Source: Agrocybe praecox
Taxonomy: Eukaryota > Basidiomycota > Agaricomycetes > Agaricales > Agrocybaceae
Direction of reading: 5' to 3'
Length of the DNA stretch: 64,000 bases
Assembly: GCA_964017145.1 (NCBI GenBank)
Contig: OZ024848.1
Span: 2,616,501 to 2,680,500, forward strand
Shown: in pieces, positions 45,985 to 56,905 of the stretch
How the letters are laid out: every line of letters begins with the position of its first letter
How positions within the stretch are numbered: the stretch's first letter is position 1
Program-made: the position numbers and the translations under genes
Notes under the pieces: generated by a model
Told to the model about the DNA's origin: nothing
Database searches by the model: none
The model's input: the letters and a program-made list of their open reading frames with translations, nothing else

Positions 45985-46564
45985 TCACGAAATCGTAATC
46001 TTCTTGGGCGCTAGTTCAGGCGTCGACTTGGGGAATTTAACGGTCAAGAGACCGTTATCCATAGAGGCTTTGATCTCCTGGTCCTGGTATTCCAGTCAGC
46101 AAGCATTCTCAAAGTCTAATATAGTAATGCGACTTACTTTGACTCCTTGAGGAAGCTGTAATGTCCTTGAGTACTTTCCGAAGCGGCGTTCGCGAACGGC
46201 GTATCCATTCTCATCGTGTTCACTCGATTGCTTCGTCTCAGCTGACACAGTGAGTTTGCCGTTATGGACATCGATACTGATGTCTTCCTTTGTCACGCCA
46301 GGGAATTCAAAGTTGGCTGTAACCAGGTTTTTCTCCTTGTCTTCGTGCAGGTCCATCCTGAAGAATCAACTTGTAAGCTCGTGCAGAAAATATTGTACTT
46401 GAACAAATAACATACCTTGGTTTCAGTGACCTGACGGCACCATTGGCTTCACTTCTCTGAGCGAGCTCCCTGTTCCTCTGGCTGCCCCCATTCTGTGAGG
46501 TAAAGACCTGTTCGAGGACCCGGTCGAGATCGTAGAAGGGCTCGTAGAAGAAAACGTTCGACAT
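45985..46564 (-). CDS. Small heat-shock protein HSP20, gene D (155 aa)
   Basis: Exons 46416-46564, 46138-46357 and 45985-46083, 155 residues. Distinctive points: the exon 3 start reads DQEIKASMDN instead of DEEIKASMDN, and the C-terminus is ITIS (I-x-I). The other blocks (MDLHEDKEKNLVTANFEFPG, HDENGYAVRERRFGKYSRTL) match copies B, C and E. The promoter has the heat-shock element (46743-46755) and TATA box (46659-46666). It is paired with CorA-like copy 3 upstream. Confidence 0.96.
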
Positions 46565-46742
46565 CGTGCTTCAAGTTGAGAGTTGAGAGTGGTTATTGGT
46601 TGTAGTCGTTGAGAGTTAGGGTTGAAATTTGTTGGAGGTACGGGCAAGTACAAGGCCGTATTTATACCATTCCATCGCACTTGCGTGTTGGTTTAGTCAT
46701 GACAAAATTCTCCTAAAATGGAGATTCTACCAGTATTTGGTC

Positions 46743-46755
46743 GAAGTTTCCAGAA
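46743..46755. promoter_or_regulatory. Heat-shock element of HSP20-D
   Basis: GAAgtTTCcaGAA, three perfect units. Confidence 0.85.
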
Positions 46756-47083
46756 TCTGACATATGCCATTTATGGCAATTAGTCAAAGTTCTATTTTTA
46801 TACGACTATACCAACAGATAGGGGTTATATGATACATCTCGCTGGTTCTAGGGCTTTCTGTGACCGAACAATCATGTTGCACGCAATTTTAACCGTTCTT
46901 TACAAAGCTATTTTAGAGCGTCAAATTCCCAGTCAGTGGTAAGTAGGTATATTTTAATAGATACATCCCAATTTCTTGTAGCCTGTCAAAAACTGGTGCA
47001 TGTGAGCAGCAAATTATTTCCCTTCGTCATAACAGTCATCTTCTTGTATGGCTAGTTATTTGTTTCGTTGATATCACCCACAT

Positions 47084-49009
47084 TCAATGGTATTTCGGAC
47101 CTTCGCTTTTTAAGAAATCCATGCGCCGGAAAAACGCTTTCAACTCAGACGTGATCGTGAGCTTCTTTACATCCCCGCTGTTTGGCCTGTCGTCGTCCGT
47201 CTTGACTACTTCAGCCTTGTTTGGTGAGTCGAGATCCTTGGAACTCCGAAAAAGCAGGGCACGCAGGTCATGCGCTATTGCGACGGAACGCCGCTTCTGC
47301 AATACATTCCACACCACAAACACAGCTATCGTTAACGGTATGGCAAAGACTGGATAAAGCCACCAGAATGGGGAAACTGTGAAGGTCATCCCTCCTGTTG
47401 GATCTGTGGATACATTGAAGAACACCATGCTGAAAAGTGCCTGGTGGATATTTTAGTAGGAAGAAGGTGCGCCGAGAAGAGACTCACTGAAATAAACGTT
47501 CCAGGTAAGAAAAACATGGTGAGAACAGCGATTCTTTTTTTAAAAGAAAGAGTTAGGAAAAACAATTCATGAAACAATGAGCGAGATTTTGCACACGTTA
47601 TCATAGAAGAGCTATCCCTCTTGGAATCTACTGCGATCTGGGCAGTCAGGCGAGCGATTTCTATGTTTATTTCGCTATTTCTTTTGTTTTGCAAAGTAGT
47701 GTCGTAATTGAATTTGATGGAAGCCTGGTCCTGTAGTAGTTGAGTATATGTAATCATCCCACTGATGTTTCCTCGTAAGTATTCCAAAGATTCCAATACT
47801 TGGTTTGTGTCTGGAGTACTTTCGTCGATTCTAGCCAAGTGGGTATATTTCTTGTGAACATTTTCCAAAAAATTAAGAATTGAAACTATCTTGTCCAATT
47901 CGAATTGCAAGATATTAAGCCGAATGAGAGCTCCATTTAGGGGTTTGGAGTAATCTTCCATACTGTCCGATGCAGATTCATTGTTGAAAGTCACGAATAG
48001 CTGAAATAACAAGGTGATGGTGACTATTGTGTCCGCCTTGCATGACAATAACAATGCTCACGTTCGATGATATATTATTGAAGTCCTGATAGAACATTGT
48101 GTGGAGCTGCCTGCCAGCATGGCCTAAGAGAAGCACATTTATGGAGAGGGGGAAACATAATCTAGTCAGAACTATAGGATCATCCTTCACGGCCAACAGG
48201 AGCTTTGTTATGGACTCCGAGCAGTTGGAGATCACATAAGTCGCAGTATGTTCTGATAGGCTCTGAGAGAACCAGACGCAACAGCAAGTATATTTCCTAT
48301 TGTGATCTATGCCTCGACAGATCCTGTAATAGACATCTAGAAAAATTATCCTGATCAATTACTGCCAACTGGTGGCCACTGAGATCAATATGGTTACTCG
48401 CCAATTGAAACGGCGCGACCATCCGGATCTCTCCGTACGGACATTATATTCTCAGCAGTCTCCACAGAAAGCGGATTTAATCTGCGCAGGAAAGACATTG
48501 GCACTTGGAATGTGTCATGAAGGAGATATGCCGTTTGGTCTTCTAAATATTCGCCGCGACGAGGAACGACCAAACTGATTATTTGACTGGATGATAGTAT
48601 CAGTACTGCTTCGGTATCCACTAGGTGAGTATTTGAAAGACGACTTACATCAAACGAAGAGATGGGGTGGATTCAGTGTTCTGTGAACCGCCAATGCGAA
48701 ATAACCTCAATAAGTCTGCATGAAACGCGATACAAACGACAGATTTCTTACTAATGACCCAGTTTTGCAGTAACTTGCAAATTGTTGGGCGCCTATTTTT
48801 TCCTCGCGCAACATCTGACCATCGGGGTGAATTTCAACTACATCGAGCTCAGTTTTGGGCGCAGAAATGAATAAGTGGTCTGGCCAAATCATATTCCCGA
48901 GTTGTATCTCGGGATGTGTCAGGCGTTCTGGACGTATGTGACCTAGATCTGAGGCTGTATTGTGTTCGGCTGGCTGACCAGGGTCTTTTGGTAGCATGGT
49001 GGATGTCAT
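47084..49009 (-). CDS. CorA-like two-TM membrane protein, copy 3 (518 aa, altered C-terminus)
   Basis: Exons 48752-49009, 48649-48680, 48402-48586, 48062-48336, 47597-48000, 47488-47533 and 47084-47440 join to 518 residues; GC-AG intron 3 is kept. TM1 IAVLTMFFLPGTFISALFSM and the TM2 region WWLYPVFAIPLTIAVFVVWN are intact. A one-base deletion near 47117 (agaaatccat instead of agaaattccat) shifts the frame after RRMDFL. The conserved end (RRPEIPLNAGDINEMDN type) is thus replaced by KSEGPKYH. Since only the last ~20 residues change, the protein may still work. Otherwise as copy 2. Confidence 0.82.
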
Positions 49010-49359
49010 GATAGAAAGGCAGTATGTGGATCGTTGTGCTACTATATATCCAGCGATTGTCAGTACACAGCCTGTGACTGAAGTTAGAATGTATGACATT
49101 AAATTAGTACACTTCTCAAGGTATAGCTTTGTGATATGATGTGAAGCTACTATACACGTTATTGTCCAATCCCTGAACACCGTGTACCCAGAGTATCCCA
49201 ATATATGGCAACGTTGATCAAAAAAAAAGTTCGAAAGTATTTGGCAGAATATCGCGGTAGTTCCACGAAGGGCTATGCAAACAAGGGGAATGGATATAAT
49301 ATGCGACTGACTGTAAGAATGAAGCAAAACGAAATAAAATATAAACTTTCTTGTTCAAT

Positions 49360-51024
49360 CTAAAACATCGGTCTGAGGGTTCTTCGGACTGGATTAGCTC
49401 TAATCAAACACTGTAAATGGTCCTGCCAAACTTTTTTGAAGTGGAAATTTTGAGGACACGCATTACCACAATTATCCTCCCGTACCAAAGTCTTTCCGTC
49501 TCGCAGGTCGAGTTTCCACCGGACTATCATACCGTTGAAATCTTCGGTGGCAAGGAATGACATATTATGCAAGTCTGAGGTTGGTAGGTCCGAAAGATCA
49601 AGAACCGTGATGGGAGCAAGAGCTCTTGCGCGCTTTATCAAAAAATGGACGTAAGCCGAACCTTTGATTACACCTGGAAATTCGTAACAGTTAAGTTCGA
49701 GAAGTTTGAGCGTTTTGAGCTGAGGGAAAACGGGAGATTTAAAACTTCCTCGATGTCCCAAAAGGAATCGGAGTGTATCTTCGTTTGTCGAGAGGGCCGT
49801 GACGGCTTCGAATGCAGAGAAGAAAGACAGGAGTGATGGTGTATACCCTCCATTCTGCAATTTCCTGATGTCGATCTCGAGGTTTCGAACGCCAGATATC
49901 CAACTAGAACCCGTCCATCCATCGATTGGTGATGAGTCGTTCAGTTCAAGGACGTGCCAAGAAGAGAAACACGCGGACGGGAACATGACAAGGGAATCAT
50001 CTGAATCCCTATAATCTTGCAGTTTCATGAACCTTCCATGTGTGGAAAATGAAAGCGCTGTAGGTGGATAAAGTTGAAAGTAAGCGTCCATGCGTTGTTT
50101 GGTAGCTTCTAGCATCCTCTTTCGTATGTCCTCCGGAGGGTCTGTGTGTATATCGGGCGGACCAATGAACAAACCACAACCTTTAGACGGAGTTATCTGT
50201 TCCAAGAAGGGTAATAAATTGAAGAAACAAGAGCCGTTCAGCCAGAGACTGGTCAAATGAGGGAGGTTGATCATTTGAAGAGCTTCGTCGTCTTCCTGAG
50301 TGTATACTGATTGTTCCATGTGAAAGTCCGGAATCCTCAGATGTTCTAGGAGTGGTAGCGCGTTTAGCAGTGCTAATATCACGGGAGTGGTGTGGGTGTG
50401 GTCCAAAGAAAGCGTCCGCAAATTTGACAACCAAGACATATTTGAGCGAAGTTTGCATTCAATCCCATCTAGGAGAAGAACTTCGAGTGCCGGTGCGTGA
50501 TTATCGAAAAATCGACTTGTGAGAGTTAACCAACCCTTTTCTGTGACCCTGATGCGACGATCTTCTGAGATGCTGACTTTCATGATCTTCAAATTGGGGG
50601 CCTTCCTTAATAAAGGAGCGAAAGTAACCTGTCGTTGAGGGTTGTAATCGTAGTCTGACACGTCCAGAATCTGCACTTGGGGCCACTTTGCATCCAGGAA
50701 CGTGGTGAAGTACGGACGTATATCAACGCCAATACAACCGTGTATCCAAATAGGAGCACCGCCAGTCCGGGAGGCAACTTCCTCCTGCCACTTTTCTGAG
50801 GTGCGTCGAAGTTCATCCAAATTCATTAGGCGACCCCATACTGAAGAAGATTGCAGCATAATATCACGCCATTGTTGACAGACTTGTGAGCTATAACGTG
50901 CTGTTGTGAGCCTATGGAAAGAGGGACCATCAAGCTGAGCGTTCTTCATGAAGATCGTCCATAGCAAATCATGTCCCAGGCGCCCAACACCCCGATTTGA
51001 TATCTCTGTATCCGACGGGTTCAT
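49360..51024 (-). CDS. F-box protein, 554 aa, intronless
   Basis: One open frame. Near the N-terminus, GRLGHDLLWTIFMKNAQLDG and SSQVCQQWRDIMLQSSSVWG form the F-box, which binds Skp1 in SCF ubiquitin ligases. The rest is a chain of irregular leucine-rich segments (LRTLSLDHTHTTPVILALL, LPLLEHLRIPDFHME, LPHLTSLWLNGSCFFNLLPF, FPQLKTLKLLELNCYEFPGV), as in the greatly expanded F-box families of mushrooms, which are thought to choose substrates. It is divergent from the membrane gene at 51733. It lies inside the loop between the inverted CorA-like/HSP20 units. Target unknown. Confidence 0.88.
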   Translation of the reverse strand: MNPSDTEISNRGVGRLGHDLLWTIFMKNAQLDGPSFHRLTTARYSSQVCQQWRDIMLQSSSVWGRLMNLDELRRTSEKWQEEVASRTGGAPIWIHGCIGVDIRPYFTTFLDAKWPQVQILDVSDYDYNPQRQVTFAPLLRKAPNLKIMKVSISEDRRIRVTEKGWLTLTSRFFDNHAPALEVLLLDGIECKLRSNMSWLSNLRTLSLDHTHTTPVILALLNALPLLEHLRIPDFHMEQSVYTQEDDEALQMINLPHLTSLWLNGSCFFNLLPFLEQITPSKGCGLFIGPPDIHTDPPEDIRKRMLEATKQRMDAYFQLYPPTALSFSTHGRFMKLQDYRDSDDSLVMFPSACFSSWHVLELNDSSPIDGWTGSSWISGVRNLEIDIRKLQNGGYTPSLLSFFSAFEAVTALSTNEDTLRFLLGHRGSFKSPVFPQLKTLKLLELNCYEFPGVIKGSAYVHFLIKRARALAPITVLDLSDLPTSDLHNMSFLATEDFNGMIVRWKLDLRDGKTLVREDNCGNACPQNFHFKKVWQDHLQCLIRANPVRRTLRPMF

Positions 51025-51732
51025 GACTGATCAAACCCAAGGGTATGAGAGTGCCCATTTAAGTTTTTGAGTGACAACCTCTCACCTCGGACAAATGTAC
51101 TTCAAAGCAGGCGCTGAAAGTGAGGGGGTGGTTGTTTTCGAGCAAGAAGAGCTGGCTTAAGTTCGCACAAAGTCCTACAGGCTGCATGTTGGAATGTGCA
51201 GCGACTAAGCCATTAAGAGGACTAGGGTGAGTGTTGGTAGAATTCGGCAAATCGGTGGCGGCCCGTGTGGTTCGTGTTTCCGGCAATATCCAGCGCCGAG
51301 TCGACCGGAGCAACGGGGCTGGGCATCAATCGTGCGCATATGAACCCACCCGCAGGGAGTTTTGTCTCCTTGTCCGGTACCACCACGTCTACTACTTTTA
51401 CATACTTTATTCATATCTGCTAGGCCAGTATGATTCGTCCTCCTCCCCTCCAACTCAAGCGTACGTGTTTTCTTGATATACAAAACTTTGATTATGAACC
51501 CGGAGTTGACCCGTTCCATTGCAGTTGACAACAGGTTTCCTCGTGAGTTTTCTATGCTCTGCAAACGAAGGAGAAGGTTCTACTGCTGTGGGATGAAAAA
51601 CCTTATATTGCTCGTCCATATATCCCGTCCTTCTCGTGTCGCGAGACGTAGAGTAGACTTGGGGAGACCAATTTAGGGGCTTGAACACATCGGTCACGGC
51701 TGCCCTTCTTTCCTTTTCTGCCCTTCTCGGAC
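51025..51732. other. Divergent promoter region
   Basis: Lies between the minus-strand F-box gene and the plus-strand membrane gene. No gene or clear TATA box is seen. Confidence 0.4.
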
Positions 51733-53421
51733 ATGGCTGAACTGTTTTCTCCAGATCCTGTACACACTCCAAGTGTGCCGAAGGAAACCTTTGTCTCGCA
51801 GCTTTATAAAGCGAGCTGGAAGAACCCCATCATTGCCGGTATGTCACCTTAATCTTACATTCTACATATGACTCTTTCCCCGAACACTGGATCTCGCATT
51901 GGAAGGGTATCGATACTCTTATTTGCTGGGAAGCAAAAGTTGCTTGCACATGGCTATCCAAGAGTTGCATCTCTGTTCATTTGTCGTCTTCTGATTGGCG
52001 CAACGCTGTAATGATGCTCGTTAATGACACGATCTTTCCAGTTGCTGGTCTCAATGGCTTACGATTTGCATATGCGTACGTTCTTCTCTGCCGTTCTATA
52101 ATATTCATTCATTTATAGTTTTCTCTTCGTTCAGTGCTGTATGTCCCCAAACTACGTGTGCGCCGAACTGGCAAGTTGCTTATTCACTCTTTTTAAGTAC
52201 AACGCAAGCCAAGATGCTGTCGTTGATGATATGGGTATGTCTGCCAAGTGTTACTATATGGTATGAAGACTGACTGCGGTACCGATTCTTAGAAGGAGAA
52301 GAAAACCTTATGAAGGTCTCTATCACGCTGTGCGTGATGTATGTGATTGCTTTAGTGATCGAAATATATGGTATCATTGGTGTTTCAATGGTATATTATT
52401 TTTCAAGTTGTTTCTCCGGTTTCTACACTCATTCATTTATTTATTTTGTAGCAACGGTTAAACTTGATCAGAGCATACCTGTACCTCACTCTCTTTGCTT
52501 CTTTCCTTATCACGGCAGCGGGTGTATTGAAAGGCGCCTCTTACTTCCTCTTTGCTGTTTGTGCTCTATTTGTTTCTTCAACGCCGCAATTTCTCATTTT
52601 GCCTTCAGGAGGATCTCATGTATGAGTGCGTATCTCTGGCGACCGAAGGTCGTACTTACGAGAAATCATTATTCGTATGTTCCATTTCTTCCTCACCTTG
52701 TATACATTTTGACGTCATTCCTATAGCGGGGTCATATCTGGCCGGGGTCTGTCTTCTCAGTTTCGAAGAGATTCGCTCGTAAACGTAGGTTTCCTTGTCT
52801 TATGAAATCTAAGTTCTCTCTGAATTTTGTATCGCAGACTGTGTCGATGCCTGGGTCCACCATTCGTGGTCTGAAGTTGCTTCAGTGTTCTTATTTTCAC
52901 TGGCTCCTGCTGTGATTTATTATGCACTGGTTCACATGTACCAGCGTCAGACCATCGACCCCAATCACCACGCGAATCTTCTGCATCAACAGAAAGAACA
53001 GCAACGCCAAAGGCCTGCAGGGAGAAGGCAGGCACAGTATTCCCAAGTCGGATATTCCCGCATTGGCGCAATGGAGGAAGTACAGAGCACAGGCATGGCG
53101 TCGAGCAGACTGCATGCTAACCCAACTTCCGCTCGCCTCCGCGTCAGTCGCTCGCAGGCTCAAGCGGGTCGCTCTGTGCGAGGTGTCGGTACTTCGTCTG
53201 CTACATCTACGGCTTCATCGACGACGACCGGAGGCGGGAAACGCACGTATACGTATAGGAATCTGCAGCGCTCGCACAGGCCTCCACCGCTCATACAGAG
53301 CCCTTCCCCTCTGGGATTGAACCCTCCCAATTACGACTACCAGCATGGTCAGAGACATAACCGGGTGTATGCTGCTTTTGCTGCGCCCGTGGATGATGGC
53401 GAGTATGACAAGTTCGTTTAA
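51733..53421 (+). CDS. Multi-pass membrane protein with Gln/Arg-rich tail, unknown
   Basis: ATG at 51733 (MAELFSPDPVHTPSVPKETF). Middle exons give AELASCLFTLFKYNASQDAV, DDMEGEENLMKVSITLCVMY, QRLNLIRAYLYLTLFASFLI, LMYECVSLATEGRTYEKSLF and RGHIWPGSVFSVSKRFARK, then CVDAWVHHSWSEVASVFLFS and LAPAVIYYALVHMYQRQTID. About four membrane spans flank a Cys- and Trp-bearing loop. The last ~160 residues are a cytosolic, low-complexity Gln/Arg/Ser tail ending DDGEYDKFV. The exons between 51840 and 52140 could not be joined with certainty. The layout matches the next gene, so both belong to one basidiomycete membrane-protein family whose role is unknown. Confidence 0.65.
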
Positions 53422-54722
53422 AGAAGACATTCATTGAATGGTTTCTTTTACTTGTTCGTACGGACACAATCGTACTTCCGCTCTTTTATGTCTTTCTTTT
53501 TTGTACCTGCTTTGGGAAGGGACCTCTGGGGTAGTCCGGACAACACACGGTGGACTCTTTTCTCTCTCTGTACATACTCTGCTTTGATGTATATTGCATA
53601 ATATACTACACGCCCTTGATACCCATCATTTCTAGGTTTTATGATAAGTGCGTGAATGGCGACGCGCTGACGACGTCATGTTACAGGTAACCTCAGGTCA
53701 ATGGTGACTGGTTGACTGCCCAATGCCCATTGAAATATATATAGTGTCAATAACAGGCTGTGATTTGCTGTAAGTCTAATATCGATCCAATTGGTGATAT
53801 TCTTGCGTTACGTCGAATCTATTCAAAATTAACGTGTTACTTACCCAAGGTATCTAACAGCTTGAATAGTATTACATCCTTCGCTATAACTACAATCTAG
53901 GTGTGCAACAATTCGCGTACCGGAGGCATCTCTCACTGAACCTGATAGAATCATGATTTCCCTTGTCTGTAGTAAGTTGTAACCGACCCCGGCGCTAACT
54001 GACTCCCGGACATATTCTTCGTTTTTCTCTTTCTTTCTCTCTACTATATTTCATGCAACTAGAAAGGAAGTACGAGGATACGAATTTCGATGGGCGTCAA
54101 TGTCCTGGGGCAATGTCACTTAAAAAAAGGTTTTCAGTGCTCACCCTGGGCACTGAGTACTGACTCTGGATGATCGATCTGTGCCATTACTGGACGAATA
54201 GCCATGACGTCCATCATCACATATGGCTGACCACCGTATAGTTATCTTAATATATGTAGTGTCTTTCTAGCCCTCAGGAGAGTACTACTGTATAGCCTAG
54301 TATCACTTGGCACTTTTTATCTTCCGCGCAATCTGCGGTACCGCCCAAAGCAAAATAATAATATTCAAAAAATACAATTATTATGAATCCAAGTCTTGCA
54401 GTTATTACATACACGGGCTATGAGCACAGGTGGGCCTCCAGCACCGCACTCGGGGTTCCCCCCGAGCTGGATTTGGAGTAATACTCAAGTTGCTATTTTA
54501 GTTTGACTGCGCAGGCCATCATAAGCAGACACAATGAAGCAAGGCGGTGAAGTAAGGCAAATAAGAACAAATAACGTTGTACCCACAAGAGGTATCAAAC
54601 CGAATGCGGAGCAACTTTTCCCTCCCAACCACCACCACTCATATTCCTTTGTCGCACTGCGTGCGCTCTTCTGGATTTCTACTTAATCCTTGTACTCCGA
54701 TAATACTGTATAAACACCAACG
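53422..54722. other. Intergenic stretch
   Basis: No gene is seen. It begins with the T-rich 3' end of the previous gene; an AT-rich tract lies near 54355-54400. No tRNA cloverleaf could be made from the GC-rich patch at 54430-54470. Confidence 0.45.
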
Positions 54723-56319
54723 ATGGATTATAGTAGACCACCACCTCCAGGTACGCACGAGTATTGCCTAATTGGTCTTTGATGGTAACATATATTGACC
54801 TTATTCCAATGATCAGGTATGCAACGAAATTACTCAAAATTCATCTCAAGAGAAACGGACAGACTGACTACTTCACATTCTTCAGCGGCACCCCCTTCTT
54901 ACGCTTTTGTAACGAGAGTTTACAGAAGAAACCTACGGCCTATTGTGATATCTTGTATGCTCTGCCGTGCTTTCCTAGAGTTCCAATACTTACTTACTCG
55001 GATCTGCCTGCAGTCGCCTTCCTCGGAGCTCTATGGGCACTCTTCTCGTACGTTTATGCTCTTTTCCTGGGGCTCACGCCACTGACTCACTTGCAACTTG
55101 CAGAGGAGTACGCTATACATGGAACTAATGTTAGACAATAGTGCTAATAACAAAGCCAGGTTGGGTTCTTCCGCAATGCGCCATTCTACAAGAACAGTGC
55201 GTACCTCCATTACCCATTACCCCTTGCGAAAGATGCTGACACAACGATAAGATGACGCTAGCAAACTGGGGACTTTCTCGGTCATTATTGGGATTATGTA
55301 CATGGTCGTCCTAGGCATCGAGGTATGTTGGATGATTGCGGTCAATCCGTCGCTAATGCCAGTAAAAGATATTTGGAATGTTTGCCGCTTTCACAGTAAG
55401 CCCATTCTCCTATATCTTTCTTCATCTTCATCAAAATTGACATATTTCAGCAAAAAATCCCATTCGTCCGCATTTATGCCTATTTATCGGGGCTGGTTAC
55501 CTTGATCATAGCGGCTGTCAGTCTGTTGCAGATAGTTATCCACTTCACTCTAAAGGTTCGTCGGAAATCTTCATTGGGCGGTCCTCAAAATTGTTCATGT
55601 CTTCCGACAGAGCCAAATCATTAACACATGCACAAATCTCAGCGAAGGTGGCACCGTCTTCTACGTGAGCTCATATCAATGATTTTCCGATCTTGTTTAT
55701 TTAACTTCTTAAAGGGAAGCATATTTGGACCCGTTCGCGAAGGTACACTTACCAGGCAAGGTGCAGCAGATTGTAAGTTGACTTCTTGTCTGTGAGTTTT
55801 TCAAATCATTAACAATGTAATTATGCAGGGTGCAATAGATCTTGGGACCGAGGATCCTGGTCTAATATCATTGCATTCTTGGTCATCACCTGTATGTATT
55901 CGTTTCACTGTTCCGACCATATCATCTAAACTCTTCATGTAGTCCTTGCTGCCTTCTTCGCTGTTCTTACCTTCAGTTACCTGCGCCAAGTCCTTGACCC
56001 TGCCCACCCTGCCAACGTCATACGTGGACCTGTCCAGCATCGTATGGACAATCTATCCACGCACTACAACCCACCGTACAACCCTACCAACGTGCCGTAC
56101 GGTGCACCAGCATACTCATACCCCGCGCCTCCAGGCCCACCGCCACCCCCAGCTGATCCCTTCATGGCACCTTACGAGACAAAGCCTCCAGGCTACGTCA
56201 GGGGAGATGACTATAAAGGTGGATATGGAGACATGCAGAAGGGTGGTGACAACTTTGGTGATGGACCGAGCGAGAGAGACGTGACGAGCCCTCATCAGCC
56301 CACGAATCCCTTCCGTTGA
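54723..56319 (+). CDS. Multi-pass membrane protein with Pro/Gly-rich tail, unknown
   Basis: ATG at 54723 (MDYSRPPPP). Downstream exons: AFLGALWALFSYVYALFLGL, KLGTFSVIIGIMYMVVLGIE, PFVRIYAYLSGLVTLIIAAV, SQIINTCTNLSEGGTVFY, GSIFGPVREGTLTRQGAAD, WCNRSWDRGSWSNIIAFLVI and FLAAFFAVLTFSYLRQVLDP. The Cys-Trp pattern just before the last span, followed by an aromatic-rich helix and D-P-(N/A)-H, parallels the gene at 51733. The cytosolic tail is Pro/Tyr/Gly-rich (YSYPAPPGPPPPPADPF) and ends TNPFR. Exons near 54800-55150 are ambiguous. Function unknown. Confidence 0.65.
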
Positions 56320-56905
56320 GTTTATGTGATCGTCGATCGAAGTGTCACAATATTCGCAGGACATTTGCGTGTTTTGATCTAGGAAGAAGTGAAAATGAAG
56401 GAAGATTTATTTGGATGCTGCTAGCTTATGTCTTATATTCACGATGTATCATTGTACCCAGTAATAGGTGAGGACCCGTACTGTATTATATTTGTGTACT
56501 GCTCGGATGGAATGGACTTCATTTCCTGCAAGTTGTATGTCAGGATTCGCTAATTCGACAAATAAGCGCCCGTCTGTCCAATGTGAAATGGCTGATCGTG
56601 GGGGGATGGTTTTACCACAAGCATGATTGAACCCAGTGTGTGCTTCTTGAAAGCGTTGTAGATAATAATCCTTTGGGGACGCGGGAGGAGGTTCCTCCGG
56701 CCGAGTGGCAAGTGCAAAAGGCGTGTGTCCAATATAGAACACATTGATCCTGCTAAAATATGGGAACGTTCCAAGCTTCATTGATCGAAGGTGCCAATAA
56801 TACTCAGCATGAGGCGAACACGTTTGCAAACACCCTATGAGTGTCTGGTACTTCTATGTGTTTCACATATGATTGCACCGTGAATCGAACGGTCACCCTC
56901 ATACT
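56320..56905. other. Stretch with one weak minus-strand frame
   Basis: A 126-codon frame at 56449-56829 (minus; contains FNHACGKTIPPRSAISHWTD) is open but has no recognised motif, paralogue or clear promoter; it could be a remnant of a larger gene. The stretch ends where homology to the other CorA-like units starts. Confidence 0.3.

Larger units (their letters stand above)
45205..49009. repeat. Left arm of large inverted duplication (unit D)
   Basis: The CorA-like copy 3/HSP20-D unit and its HSP20 3' flank are matched in reverse complement by 56906-60610. The ~7.9-kb loop (49010-56905) holds the F-box gene and the two membrane genes. Confidence 0.8.
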
